From positions 1 through 64,000 of the forward strand of contig JBFMBL010000003.1 in NCBI GenBank assembly GCA_040755195.1: a DNA stretch of 64,000 nucleotides, read 5' to 3'. Shown one piece after another: positions 6,944 through 15,542 of this stretch. A program made the position numbers and the translations under genes. The DNA is from SURF-55 sp040755195. Its GTDB lineage: Bacteria > Bacillota > Desulfotomaculia > Desulfotomaculales > Ammonificaceae. The first letter of the stretch is position 1. Every line of letters begins with the position of its first letter. The notes beneath the pieces are model-generated. The model searched no databases. It saw only the letters and a list, made by a program, of their open reading frames with translations, and was not told where the DNA came from.

Positions 6944-9223
6944 ATGTTGTTCGACGATGATGAAAGGCGCGAATTGATTAAGGAATTTTTAACTGAAGGA
7001 CGGGAACTCCTGGACGAGGTTGAGCCGCAAATTATAACTATGGAACAGAGCGCGGTCAGCTCTGGGAGAGTCAATATCGAAATACTCAACGCCATCTTTA
7101 GACTCTTTCATACCCTAAAGGGCGCCGCCGGTTTCCTGGACTTTCAAACAGTGGTTGCCGTCACCCATGAAGCGGAAACCCTTCTCGATCTTTTTCGCAA
7201 AGGAAAGGCGGTTGTTGAACCGGGACATGTTGATCTTCTCTGCCGGACCAGTGATTTTATTAGAAACATCCTGGATTCGGTGGAGCAACAGTTTAGCGAC
7301 CGGGGCTTTGAGACTGACGCGGGGGCAATTATTGAGGATCTGAAAAAGACAATAGCGTTCATTTTGAGAGAGCAGGCGCTGCCCCTGGTGGAAGAACAGG
7401 AGGATGTATGTTTTCCGGCCGCCGCCGAAGAAGACCCGGTTGAAATAAGCCTAGAGATTACGCCGGAGATGATCCGGCGGTTTGCAGAAGAAGCGGTCGG
7501 CCTCTGCGAGGAGGCGGAAACGGCGCTTCTGGCGCTGGAAAGGACACCGGACGATCAAGAACAAGCCGGCCAAGCCTTCCGCGCTCTGCATAGCCTTAAA
7601 GGAAACGCCGGTTTTCTGGGCTACGCGGATCTCGAAGAGATCAGCCACCGGGCTGAAACAGTTTTAGACGCAATCCGGGGAGGGAGAAAGGAGTGCGATT
7701 CGGTAACCATATCCTTTTTACTTATTGCGGTTGACGCTTTGCGGGAGGGAGTCCGTCAGATCAGCAACGGCCTGCCCGTGGACATTCCCGGGCGAGAAGA
7801 ACTGATCAAGCACCTGAAGGGCCTTGCCGCCACAGCCGATGGGTCCGGTATCGGGGAAACGGTGGCCAAAGAGGTGGACGCGTTGGGATTCTGGGAGACG
7901 GGTGAGGATGTGAGTAAGGAACCCGTAAAAAGTGATGGCGTGGAAAAGGTATCTGATAACAGGGAAAACGAAAGCGCCAAGAAAAGCGAAGAGGTCAGGG
8001 GAAACGGTGAAGCCAGGGAAAAACAGCCGTCTTTCGGCCAGCAGCAAGTAATCCGGGTAGACATCGAAAAACTGGACAAACTCCTGGACCTGGTAGGAGA
8101 ACTGGTTATCGCGGAGGCAATGGTGGCCAATGCGCAAGATCTGAACGGGCTGCAGCTTGATAGGTTTGAAAAAAGCGTCTTGCGCCTGGACAAGATAACC
8201 AGGGAGATTCAGGAAGTAGCCATGGCGATGCGAATGATCCCGCTGTCCGGCACATTCCGGAAGATGATGCGCCTCGTTCGCGATCTGTCACATAAAGCTA
8301 ATAAAAAGGTAGACCTGCAGATTGTCGGGGAAGAAACCGAGGTGGACAAGACCATCATCGAGCAGATATCCGACCCGTTGGTGCACATTATCCGCAACGC
8401 GGTGGATCACGGCATTGAGAGCCCCGAAGAGCGGCGTGCTGCGGGTAAACCGGAGACGGGGCGGATTACCATCGAAGCGAAGCATTCCGTCGGTGAGGTA
8501 TGGATTGTAGTCGATGATGACGGCAGGGGACTAAACCGGGAGAAAATTTTGCGCAAAGGCATTGAAAAGGGGCTAATCAAAAGCGAGGACCGGGAATTGA
8601 AGGACGAGGAAGTGTGGCGGCTGATCTTTGAGCCTGGTTTTTCAACAGCCGAGCAGGTTTCCAACGTCTCCGGCAGAGGAGTCGGAATGGACGTTGTAAA
8701 GCGAAACATTGAAAAATTACGGGGCAGGGTGGATGTCCGAAGCAGACTCGGGGCCGGTACGATGTTTGTTATCCGGATCCCGCTAACCCTTGCGATCATC
8801 GAAGGTATGGTGGTCAGGGTAGGCCGGAACCGTTATACGATCCCTATAGGTTCTATTAAAGAATCATTTCAACCAAAAGCAGAGCAAATCACGTGTACCC
8901 CGGACAGCCTGGAGATCGTCAGTATACGCGGCGAACTTCTGCCGGTGATCCGTCTGCATGAACTGTACAGGGTAGAGCCAAACTACCGGATGTTAACCGA
9001 CGGCATCCTGATTATGGTCGAAAACGAGCAACAGAAGTATTGCCTTTTTGTTGATGAGTTGATCGGTCAGCAGCAGGTTGTAATCAAGGGACTTGCCAGC
9101 TACCTGGGACATGTAAAAAGCATCTCGGGGTGCGCTATCCTGGGGGACGGGGACATCAGTATGATCCTGGACATAGCCGATTTGATCAATTCCGTGGAAG
9201 GTGTGGCGACCCAGGTGCATTAA
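6944..9223 (+). CDS. cheA: CheA histidine kinase with two HPt domains
   Basis: A cytoplasmic kinase of about 759 residues that phosphorylates CheY and CheB under receptor control. HPt1 has the phospho-His near residue 56 in FHTLKGAAGFL; HPt2 has His near 216 in LHSLKGNAGFLGY. A charged Lys/Glu-rich linker (about 325-365) leads to the dimerisation helices (VDIEKLDKLLDLVGELV, near 369), the ATPase with the N box near 477 (HIIRNAVDHGIE) and glycine-rich boxes DDDGRGL and GRGVGMDVV, then a CheW-like domain from about 615. No CheY-binding P2 domain is obvious between HPt2 and the dimerisation domain. The start is uncertain: GGAAGG precedes ATG 6944 and TTG 6947; ATG 6932 has no ribosome site. Confidence 0.95.
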   Translation: MLFDDDERRELIKEFLTEGRELLDEVEPQIITMEQSAVSSGRVNIEILNAIFRLFHTLKGAAGFLDFQTVVAVTHEAETLLDLFRKGKAVVEPGHVDLLCRTSDFIRNILDSVEQQFSDRGFETDAGAIIEDLKKTIAFILREQALPLVEEQEDVCFPAAAEEDPVEISLEITPEMIRRFAEEAVGLCEEAETALLALERTPDDQEQAGQAFRALHSLKGNAGFLGYADLEEISHRAETVLDAIRGGRKECDSVTISFLLIAVDALREGVRQISNGLPVDIPGREELIKHLKGLAATADGSGIGETVAKEVDALGFWETGEDVSKEPVKSDGVEKVSDNRENESAKKSEEVRGNGEAREKQPSFGQQQVIRVDIEKLDKLLDLVGELVIAEAMVANAQDLNGLQLDRFEKSVLRLDKITREIQEVAMAMRMIPLSGTFRKMMRLVRDLSHKANKKVDLQIVGEETEVDKTIIEQISDPLVHIIRNAVDHGIESPEERRAAGKPETGRITIEAKHSVGEVWIVVDDDGRGLNREKILRKGIEKGLIKSEDRELKDEEVWRLIFEPGFSTAEQVSNVSGRGVGMDVVKRNIEKLRGRVDVRSRLGAGTMFVIRIPLTLAIIEGMVVRVGRNRYTIPIGSIKESFQPKAEQITCTPDSLEIVSIRGELLPVIRLHELYRVEPNYRMLTDGILIMVENEQQKYCLFVDELIGQQQVVIKGLASYLGHVKSISGCAILGDGDISMILDIADLINSVEGVATQVH

Positions 9224-9235
9224 GAGTCCTGGCCC

Positions 9236-9300
9236 GAGAATACGTTCTACGTTCTGCGTTCGACGTTAGGAACATGGGAACACAGAACACAGAACACGGG
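9236..9300. repeat. Intergenic short tandem-like repeats (ACGTTCT type, ACACAGA type)
   Basis: In the gap between cheA and cheW, degenerate copies of a 7-bp phrase (TACGTTC) are followed by GAACACAGAACACAG. Similar short-period repeats occur in several other gaps of this window (14985, 23963, 27424, 31661, 33545, 57851). No gene or promoter is apparent here. Confidence 0.6.
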
Positions 9301-9385
9301 GGAAGCAGGAAGACAAACGTGAGAAGCCCGAATCTGACGGCAACGATTCTACATGCAAAAATTTAAAACGGAGAGGTGAAGATCG

Positions 9386-9892
9386 GTGGCCATGAAGGAA
9401 AACTTTGATGCTGATCTGCTTGAAGAGGAAGAGGACGAGGATACCCAGGAGGACAAGTTTCTTACCTTTTACCTTGGGGAGGAGGAATACGGGATAGAGA
9501 TCCGGCACGTGACCGAGATCATAGGGATTCAGACCATTACCGATGTGCCGGACATGCCCACTTACGTAAAAGGGGTGATCAATCTGCGGGGGAAGGTGGT
9601 CCCGGTCATAGACGTACGCCTGCGTTTCGGAATGGAGGAGCGCGCCTATGACGACCGGACCTGTATCGTGGTGATAAACATTGAAAATCATGCGGTAGGT
9701 CTTATTGTGGACCGGGTTTCGGAGGTTCTGGACATTCCCAAGAGCGACGTTGAACCGCCGCCGAAGGTAAAGAAAGGTGAGAGCAGCCGTTTTATCCAGG
9801 GTATGGGTAAGGTAGGCGAACAAGTGAAGATTTTACTGAACGCGGACAAGGTTCTTTTTGACGAAGAGGATGAATGGGCCAACGCGGGCTAG
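9386..9892 (+). CDS. cheW: CheW coupling protein
   Basis: A 168-residue adaptor linking receptors to CheA. It has a long acidic N-terminal extension (about residues 10-25, mostly Glu and Asp) before the CheW domain: KFLTFYLGEEEYGI, INLRGKVVPVIDVR and VVINIENHAVGLIVDRVSEV are the usual five-stranded barrel landmarks. The start is GTG 9386 or ATG 9392, both behind GAGAGGTGA. A broken second copy of the same gene lies at 1255-1473. The receptor at 9986 follows after about 90 bases with its own strong ribosome site, so cheW and the receptor may be co-transcribed. Confidence 0.95.
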   Translation: MAMKENFDADLLEEEEDEDTQEDKFLTFYLGEEEYGIEIRHVTEIIGIQTITDVPDMPTYVKGVINLRGKVVPVIDVRLRFGMEERAYDDRTCIVVINIENHAVGLIVDRVSEVLDIPKSDVEPPPKVKKGESSRFIQGMGKVGEQVKILLNADKVLFDEEDEWANAG

Positions 9893-9985
9893 TGAGGCTA
9901 CGGTTCCTCCGGATATTGCATGGATGCAGTATTCTTGATTAACCATCGAAGGGTAACTGCCAGTAAGTTTTAAGGAGGAAGAGCT

Positions 9986-12499
9986 TTGTTCAAGAAAGTC
10001 AAACTGGGAACCAAGATAATGGCGGTTATGGTAGCGTGTTTCGTCGTTGTAGTCGGTGTCATGTTTTTAATGGTGCAAAAGGGCGTTGTCAGGATGTCAA
10101 AGGATGCCGCCGTTCAAAAGGTGACAGGGGACTTGGAAACCGGCGGGATGATTATTGAAAAAATGTATCCCGGTTCCTGGCGCAGGGAAGGCGATAAGCT
10201 GTACAAAGGCAACACACTGATGAACGGCAATTATGCTCCTGTTGACCTTGTCGCCAAACTCACCGGCGATACGGCGACCATCTTTTGCTGGGATACCCGC
10301 GTGGCCACCACCGTTAAGAAAGACGATGGAAGCCGGGCGGTAGGGACGCAGGTATCCAAACCGGTATTCCAGGCAGTCCTAAACGAAGGGAAAAACTTCT
10401 ACGGTGAGGCCGACGTGGTCGGCCACAAGTACCAGACCGCGTACAAGCCGATAAAAGACGCCGATGGAAAAATCATCGGTATCTGGTACGTGGGAGCACC
10501 GAAGAGTGTCTTTGACCAGATGGCAAAAGAGGCTGTCGACACCAGAAACATAATAGTGGTAATGTTTATCGGTTTGTTGTTTTCTGTGGCTGTTGGGTTA
10601 TTCTTCGGTCGGTATCTTGGACGCATAAACAGTTCACTGGTGGGAGAGGCCAAGAATCTGAGCGGCGCCGTCCTGGCCGGCAGACTGGACGCGCGGGGCG
10701 ATCCTGATAAGGTGAATTTTGAATTTAGGGGAATCATTCAAGGCGTTAACGAGGTCCTGGACACCCTCGTGGGTCATATCGATTCAGTACCGACTCCTGT
10801 TATGCTCCTGGACAAGGATTTTTCCATCCAGTACCTCAACCAGGCGGGGTTGAATCTTTTGGGCCTTACGAGGCAGCAGGTTATCGGCACCAAGTGTCAC
10901 AGCCACTTCAAGACATCCGACTGCAATACCGCCAACTGCGCCTGCGGGCAGGCGATGCAGCAGGGGCATGTCGTTACCCGGGAAACCGACGCTCACCCGC
11001 GCGGGATGAACCTGGACATCGCTTACACCGGCGTGCCGTTAAAAGACTTGGACGGAAAGACCATTGGTGTTTTGGAGGTCGTAACAGACCAGACCGCGGT
11101 TAAGACCGCGGCGCGGGTGGCGGAAAAACAGCACGCCTATCAAGAACGTGAGGTGCAAAACCTCATCGTTAATCTGGGCAAGCTGGCAAAGGGCGACCTG
11201 CTGGTTGAGACGAAAGTGGCTGATACCGACGAGGAGACCAGGGTCATCGGGGAAAACTTTATTGAAATTAACAACAGTCTCAATGAGACCGTCGAGGCCA
11301 TCAAGCTCATGGTGGATGATGCGGACATGCTTGCCGGTGCGGCGGTGGAAGGGAAGCTTAACACAAGGGCCGACGCTTCCAGGCACGGCGGTGAATACCG
11401 CAAAATTATCGAGGGGGTCAATAAGACCCTTGACGCGTTGATTTATCCGATCAATGAAGCTGCCGAGTGCCTTAAAGAAATGGCCGGGGGCAACATGGCG
11501 GTTGCAATGACCGGCGACTATAAGGGCGATCATGCCATTATCAAGAATGCGCTGAACGCCACGATCGATGCCATCAATGAGATTCTAACGCAAGTAAGCG
11601 TCGCGGTGGACCAGGTGGCCAACGGCTCGCGGCAGATATCGGATTCGAGTCAGGCGCTGTCTCAGGGCGCCAGTGAGTCGGCGAGTACTCTTCAGGAGAT
11701 TACTGCCTCCATGCAGGAGATTACGGCGCAGACCAAGCATAACGCCGACAACGCCACCCATGCCAACCAGCTGGCAGGTCAGGCAAAGACCAGCGCGGAA
11801 CTCGGCAACGGGCAAATGGGGGCAATGGTTAACGCCATGAACGATATCAATGATTCTGCCGCCAACATATCCAAGATCATCAAGGCTATCGACGAAATCG
11901 CCTTCCAGACCAACCTGCTGGCGCTCAACGCGGCGGTGGAGGCGGCCCGTGCCGGCAAGCACGGCAAGGGTTTCGCGGTAGTGGCCGAGGAAGTGCGAAA
12001 CCTCGCCGAGCGTAGCGCGAAGGCGGCAAAGGAAACCGCTGAATTGATCGAAGGGTCGATTAAAAAGACCGAAGTAGGCACGAAGATTGTGGAGGAAACA
12101 TCAAAAGCGCTGGAAGAGATAGTGCAGGGAGCAACTAAAGTGACCGACCTGATCGGCGAGATAGCTTCCGCGTCGAAGGAGCAGGCTCTCGGCATCGGGC
12201 AGATTAACCAGGGGCTCAGCCAGGTGGATCAGATCACGCAGCACAACACCGCCAGCGCCGAGGAATTGGCCGCCGCCAGCGAGGAGTTATCCGCGCAGGC
12301 CCTGCAACTCAAACAGATGCTGAATAAATTCAGACTAAGAGAGCAGTGGGAATACCAGGGAAAGGAGACTGCGCGAAAACCCGTGGGCCGGACCTGGGGC
12401 GCCGGAACCCTTGAGGCGGCTGCTACGTCCAGGACCCCCGCAAAGAGTAGGCCAGAAGAGGTTATCCAACTCGATGATAAGGAGTTCGGAAAATTTTAA
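9986..12499 (+). CDS. Methyl-accepting chemotaxis protein with Cache-like sensor and one Cys-rich PAS
   Basis: An 837-residue receptor starting at TTG 9986, directed by an excellent TAAGGAGGAA site. TM1 is near residues 12-32, the extracytoplasmic part (about 33-185) looks like a single Cache domain (GTQVSKPVFQAVLNEG, KDADGKIIGIWYVG), and TM2 is near 190-212. One PAS follows with cysteines 304, 313, 318 and 320 in the same spacing as both PAS copies of the receptor at 1579, then the signalling domain and the tail LDDKEFGKF. The cytoplasmic half is very close to the other two receptors, while the sensor is different, so sensing diverged while the kinase-control part was conserved. Small molecules bind such Cache domains; the ligand is unknown. 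Confidence 0.95.
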   Translation: MFKKVKLGTKIMAVMVACFVVVVGVMFLMVQKGVVRMSKDAAVQKVTGDLETGGMIIEKMYPGSWRREGDKLYKGNTLMNGNYAPVDLVAKLTGDTATIFCWDTRVATTVKKDDGSRAVGTQVSKPVFQAVLNEGKNFYGEADVVGHKYQTAYKPIKDADGKIIGIWYVGAPKSVFDQMAKEAVDTRNIIVVMFIGLLFSVAVGLFFGRYLGRINSSLVGEAKNLSGAVLAGRLDARGDPDKVNFEFRGIIQGVNEVLDTLVGHIDSVPTPVMLLDKDFSIQYLNQAGLNLLGLTRQQVIGTKCHSHFKTSDCNTANCACGQAMQQGHVVTRETDAHPRGMNLDIAYTGVPLKDLDGKTIGVLEVVTDQTAVKTAARVAEKQHAYQEREVQNLIVNLGKLAKGDLLVETKVADTDEETRVIGENFIEINNSLNETVEAIKLMVDDADMLAGAAVEGKLNTRADASRHGGEYRKIIEGVNKTLDALIYPINEAAECLKEMAGGNMAVAMTGDYKGDHAIIKNALNATIDAINEILTQVSVAVDQVANGSRQISDSSQALSQGASESASTLQEITASMQEITAQTKHNADNATHANQLAGQAKTSAELGNGQMGAMVNAMNDINDSAANISKIIKAIDEIAFQTNLLALNAAVEAARAGKHGKGFAVVAEEVRNLAERSAKAAKETAELIEGSIKKTEVGTKIVEETSKALEEIVQGATKVTDLIGEIASASKEQALGIGQINQGLSQVDQITQHNTASAEELAAASEELSAQALQLKQMLNKFRLREQWEYQGKETARKPVGRTWGAGTLEAAATSRTPAKSRPEEVIQLDDKEFGKF

Positions 12500-12513
12500 A
12501 CGATAAAGTAACT

Positions 12514-12563
12514 ACAGGGGCGCATAAGGGTAGGGGACGAACTCCAAGCCGATGTGCCCCTGT
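12514..12563 (+). terminator. Hairpin after the receptor, possible terminator
   Basis: ACAGGGGC and GCCCCTGT form an 8-bp stem around a loop of about 34 bases just downstream of the receptor stop. No T run follows, so efficiency as a terminator is doubtful. Confidence 0.4.
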
Positions 12564-12591
12564 GGACTTAAGCCGACACGGAGTCGCCCAT

Positions 12592-12695
12592 GCCCAGCAC
12601 TCAGAAGACATCTGATACTGTTAGTACAGCACCGTAGCTTTGGCTCTTCGGAGACCATCTGTTAATAATTACTAATGTTGGGCTGAGTGCTGGGC
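12592..12695. repeat. Inverted-repeat element with CAGCACTCA-type ends, copy A
   Basis: GCCCAGCACTCAG at 12592-12604 is answered by its perfect reverse complement at 12683-12695. The 78 bases between them match neither of the other two elements that share these ends (35203-35302 and 59459-59538). It lies directly before the folded repeat at 12703. Confidence 0.75.
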
Positions 12696-12702
12696 ACAAC
12701 AA

Positions 12703-12905
12703 TGAAAATGGGGTGACCCGTAAGCTGGTTACTTAGATGCAGAAGAGTAACAGAAACGGAGCGCGGCAAGGAGCGAGTAGTACAAGGAAGGCGTAGCCGG
12801 ACGGGCCGGAGCGTATACGGAAATACGTGAGGACCCGGCCGGTGAGCCTGACGAAGTAATGCGAAGCTCATCGCCGCGCCCCAAGGAAGAAGAACGCATT
12901 TTCAG
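12703..12905 (+). repeat. Folded dispersed element, copy 1 (upstream of cheR)
   Basis: A 203-base element with ends TGAAAATG and CATTTTCA. Predicted helices are GTTACT/AGTAAC (12728-12733 with 12746-12751), GCGCGGC/GCCGCGC (12761-12767 with 12873-12879), GGCCG/CGGCC (12804-12808 with 12836-12840) and an apical CGTAT/ATACG (12812-12816 with 12823-12827). Near-identical or covarying copies occur at 30479 and 36382, diverged ones at 27484 and 35150, and a 3' fragment at 59302. The element ends at or within the cheR start region. It could be a structured leader RNA or a small palindromic mobile repeat; I do not recognise it as a known riboswitch class. Confidence 0.8.
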
Positions 12906-13750
12906 TGGGGTGCATTGGGGTGGAGAACCTGGCCCAGATAACCGATGAGGAATACTGGTTAATAAAGAACTTAGTCTATGATCGTTTTGGAATAAACCTC
13001 GGTGAACATAAGCGGGCACTGGTTATCGCGCGCCTGCAAAAGGTGCTTCACACGGGCAGGTTTCTGAGTTTTAAAGATTATTACGACCATGTCATGAGAG
13101 ACCCGAGCGCCCAGTCCCTACTGACGCTCATCGACCGGATTTCCACCAACCATACTTACTTCTTCCGGGAAAAGGAACACTTCGAGTTCTTTAAAACGAC
13201 TCTATTGCCTCAGGTTAGAGAAATTTCGCGTAAGTCCAAGCCGGATGTCAGGATTTGGAGCGCTGGTTGTTCATCGGGTGAAGAGCCTTACACCCTGGCG
13301 ATGATCACCAGCGATTATTTCGGTGACGATTTTTCCGGAATTGAGGTGGGTATCCTCGCGACGGATATTTCCGTGAGCGCCTTGCAGAAAGCGGAGGAAG
13401 GCGAGTACCCGGCGGAAAAGATGTCGCAAGTGCCAGTCGAATTCCGGCAAAGATATTTTACTCCCTTGAAAAACGGCAACTGGGCGGTTAAAAAGAATTT
13501 GAAAGACATTGTGCTTTTTCGCCGGTTGAACCTTATGCGGAATGAATATCCGTTTAAGGGCCGGTTTCAGGCAATATTTTGCCGCAATGTGATGATCTAT
13601 TTTGATAACGCTGTACGGCAGGAGCTTATCAAACGTTTCCACCGGTATATCGAACCGGGAGGGTATTTATTTATCGGCCAGTCCGAATCGCTGGACCGCT
13701 CGTCCGGAGTATTTAAGTACGTCAAGCCATCGATATACCAAAAAGTCTGA
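12905..13750 (+). CDS. cheR: CheR, chemoreceptor glutamate methyltransferase
   Basis: This SAM-dependent enzyme of about 276-281 residues methylates receptor glutamates. An N-terminal helical domain (about 10-75) is followed by RISTNHTYFFRE, the SAM-binding motif WSAGCSSGEEPYTLAM, the acidic ATDIS strand and the late motif FCRNVMIYF. Starts at GTG 12905 or GTG 12920 are both possible; neither has a strong Shine-Dalgarno site, and the folded repeat at 12703-12905 reaches right up to them, so translation initiation could be influenced by that structure (inference). cheB follows after 18 bases behind a good ribosome site, giving the usual methylation pair. Confidence 0.94.
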   Translation: MGCIGVENLAQITDEEYWLIKNLVYDRFGINLGEHKRALVIARLQKVLHTGRFLSFKDYYDHVMRDPSAQSLLTLIDRISTNHTYFFREKEHFEFFKTTLLPQVREISRKSKPDVRIWSAGCSSGEEPYTLAMITSDYFGDDFSGIEVGILATDISVSALQKAEEGEYPAEKMSQVPVEFRQRYFTPLKNGNWAVKKNLKDIVLFRRLNLMRNEYPFKGRFQAIFCRNVMIYFDNAVRQELIKRFHRYIEPGGYLFIGQSESLDRSSGVFKYVKPSIYQKV

Positions 13751-13768
13751 GGTACCGGAGGTGGAGGC

Positions 13769-14839
13769 ATGAGAAAAATCAAGGTGTTGATTGTCGATGA
13801 CTCTGCGTTGGTAAGGGATATCCTTGCCCAGGGTTTGGCAAAAGACCCGCAGATTGAAGTCGTCGGGGTGGCCTCGGACCCATACGTGGCCAGGGATAAG
13901 ATAGTCAGGCTAAGGCCGGATGTGCTGACGCTGGACATAGAGATGCCGAGAATGGACGGGGTGGAGTTCTTGCGACGTCTGATGCCGCAGTATCCCCTGC
14001 CGGTAGTCGTGGTAAGCGCGCTGACCAAAAGGGGCGCCGCCGTGACTTTGGCGGCACTCGAGGCCGGCGCGGTGGATGTGGTCACCAAGCCCGGTTCTGA
14101 CATAGCCCGCGGATTAAACGCGATGCTCGGGGACCTGCGGGCGAAAGTGAAGATTGCCGCCGCTACGAATGTAAGCGCGTGGAAGGTCAACCGACAGTCC
14201 CCTCCATCGCCGGTGAAGGTAAACAACAGGGCACTTGCCGAGTCTACGGATAAGGTTATCGCCATCGGCGCGTCGACCGGCGGAACGGAAGCAATCCGGA
14301 GAATACTCCGCACCTTCCCGTCCACCATTCCCGGGGTGGTCGTGGTGCAGCATATGCCGTCCGGGTTTACAAAACATTTTGCCGACAGCCTGAACGAAAT
14401 CTGTGAAATGGAAGTCAAGGAAGCCACAACCGGCGACCGGGTCATGCCGGGAAGGGCGCTGATCGCTCCCGGTGACCGCCACATGATAGTCCGCCGTTCG
14501 GGAGGCATTTACCTTGTTGAATGCCGTACCGGTGAGAATGTCTGCGGGCATTGTCCTTCGGTGGAGGTGCTTTTCCGTTCCGTGGCACAATATGTGGGAG
14601 CTAACGCCATCGGGGTCATGTTGACGGGGATGGGAAGCGATGGAGCCGACGGCATGGTGGCTATGCGCCAGGCCGGCGCCAGGACCATCGCTCAGGACGA
14701 GGCCACCTCGGTCGTCTTCGGAATGCCCAAGGTGGCTTACGAGCGCGGCGGGGCGGAGTGCCTGATGCCCCTCGATGCTATTCCTACGGCGATTATGAGT
14801 TTTCTGACAGGGGAGAAAAGACGGGAAAAATCCATGTAG
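13769..14839 (+). CDS. cheB: CheB, chemoreceptor methylesterase/deamidase response regulator
   Basis: A 356-residue two-domain enzyme. The receiver (about 1-120) has Asp10-Asp11, phospho-acceptor Asp56 in TLDIEMP and the TKPG segment. After a linker the esterase domain (about 160-350) shows the catalytic triad: Ser169 in GASTGGTEA, His195 in VQHMP and Asp291 in GMGSDGADGM. When phosphorylated by CheA it removes methyl groups from receptors, opposing CheR. The ATG follows CCGGAGGTGGAGGC. It is the last gene of the chemotaxis run, and a terminator hairpin lies about 95 bases downstream. All key residues are present, so it should be functional. Confidence 0.96.
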   Translation: MRKIKVLIVDDSALVRDILAQGLAKDPQIEVVGVASDPYVARDKIVRLRPDVLTLDIEMPRMDGVEFLRRLMPQYPLPVVVVSALTKRGAAVTLAALEAGAVDVVTKPGSDIARGLNAMLGDLRAKVKIAAATNVSAWKVNRQSPPSPVKVNNRALAESTDKVIAIGASTGGTEAIRRILRTFPSTIPGVVVVQHMPSGFTKHFADSLNEICEMEVKEATTGDRVMPGRALIAPGDRHMIVRRSGGIYLVECRTGENVCGHCPSVEVLFRSVAQYVGANAIGVMLTGMGSDGADGMVAMRQAGARTIAQDEATSVVFGMPKVAYERGGAECLMPLDAIPTAIMSFLTGEKRREKSM

Positions 14840-14933
14840 CGGCCGGATCAGCCTTGTTCGCGGAAAGCACAGGAGTATCCGAGTTTTAAGGTAGCGGCGG
14901 AACCAGGGCACCCAAAAGAACTTATTGCGACTT

Positions 14934-14977
14934 ATGTTCCCTGAATATTTAACATCTTTCAGGGACATATTTGTTTT
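14934..14977 (+). terminator. Rho-independent terminator at the end of the chemotaxis cluster
   Basis: The stem pairs CCCTGAA with TTCAGGG, extended by ATGT/ACAT with one bulge, around an AT loop, and is followed by ATTTGTTTT. It closes the cheR-cheB transcript before gerW. Confidence 0.7.
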
Positions 14978-15020
14978 AAAGTACATTCTACATTCCACAT
15001 TCTGATGGTGAGGTGAGCCT

Positions 15021-15401
15021 GTGGAACACCCTGTAGAAGGCTTGATGAAAACCGCAATGGAGAGCATCAGAGGAATTGTTGACGTTAATACGGTGGTGGG
15101 CGACCCGGTCGAAACCCCGGACGGGACGGTGATAATTCCCGTATCCCGGGTAGCCTGCGGTTTTGCCGCGGGGGGAAGCGCTTTTGCGACCGAACGGGTG
15201 AATGCCGGCGGGGATACGCCCTTCGGTGGGGGCAGCGGCGCCGGGGTTTCCGTGCAACCGGTGGGTTTTCTGGTGGTAAGCGGTGAAAATGTGCGCCTGA
15301 TTCCGGTGGATGGCAATCACCTTGCCGAGCGTCTGGTCGATTCGGCGCCTCAAATACTGGATAAGATTGAAGAGATGAGGCGAAGATTCAAGGAATCATA
15401 A
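15021..15401 (+). CDS. ytfJ: GerW/YtfJ family sporulation protein
   Basis: A 126-residue protein of the GerW family, known in Bacillus as a forespore protein needed for normal spore germination. Characteristic stretches are ETPDGTVIIPVSRVACGFAAGGS, a glycine-rich loop (PFGGGSGAGVSVQPVGFLVV) and a C-terminal Arg/Glu helix. It starts at GTG 15021 behind GGTGAGGTGAG. It stands alone between two terminators but immediately precedes spmA-spmB, so a block of late sporulation genes begins here. The family assignment is firm from the glycine loop; the precise biochemical role is unknown even in model organisms. Confidence 0.9.
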   Translation: MEHPVEGLMKTAMESIRGIVDVNTVVGDPVETPDGTVIIPVSRVACGFAAGGSAFATERVNAGGDTPFGGGSGAGVSVQPVGFLVVSGENVRLIPVDGNHLAERLVDSAPQILDKIEEMRRRFKES

Positions 15402-15426
15402 CCGTCCGCGCCGGAATAAGCTGATT

Positions 15427-15465
15427 AAAAGGGTCTTTCCACGAAGGAAGACCTTTTTGTTTTTG
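15427..15465 (+). terminator. Rho-independent terminator after gerW
   Basis: AAAAGGGTCTTTCC pairs with GGAAGACCTTTTT (one G-T pair) over a short loop, followed by GTTTTT. The long stem and T run make this a strong terminator. Confidence 0.85.
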
Positions 15466-15542
15466 GTTCCCCAATTGCTTCTAATCCCCATACGCCTAAA
15501 TAAGCATTATTAGAGCGAGATAAGGCATTGGAGGTACGGCTG

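Noticed and set aside
12703..12905. Group II intron or IS605-type element
   Set aside because: At about 0.2 kb with no associated reverse transcriptase, transposase or nuclease frame, and without a recognisable intron domain, there is no support for either.
13597..14508. Minus-strand open frame of 303 codons across the cheR-cheB junction
   Set aside because: Overlaps intact cheR and cheB; the Ser/Thr/Ala-rich translation resembles no protein family.
14114..15316. Long minus-strand open frame of 400 codons opposite cheB and gerW
   Set aside because: It is antisense to two well-recognised genes, has no ribosome site and a low-complexity Arg/His/Pro-rich translation; the frame is open only because of GC-rich codon structure on the other strand.
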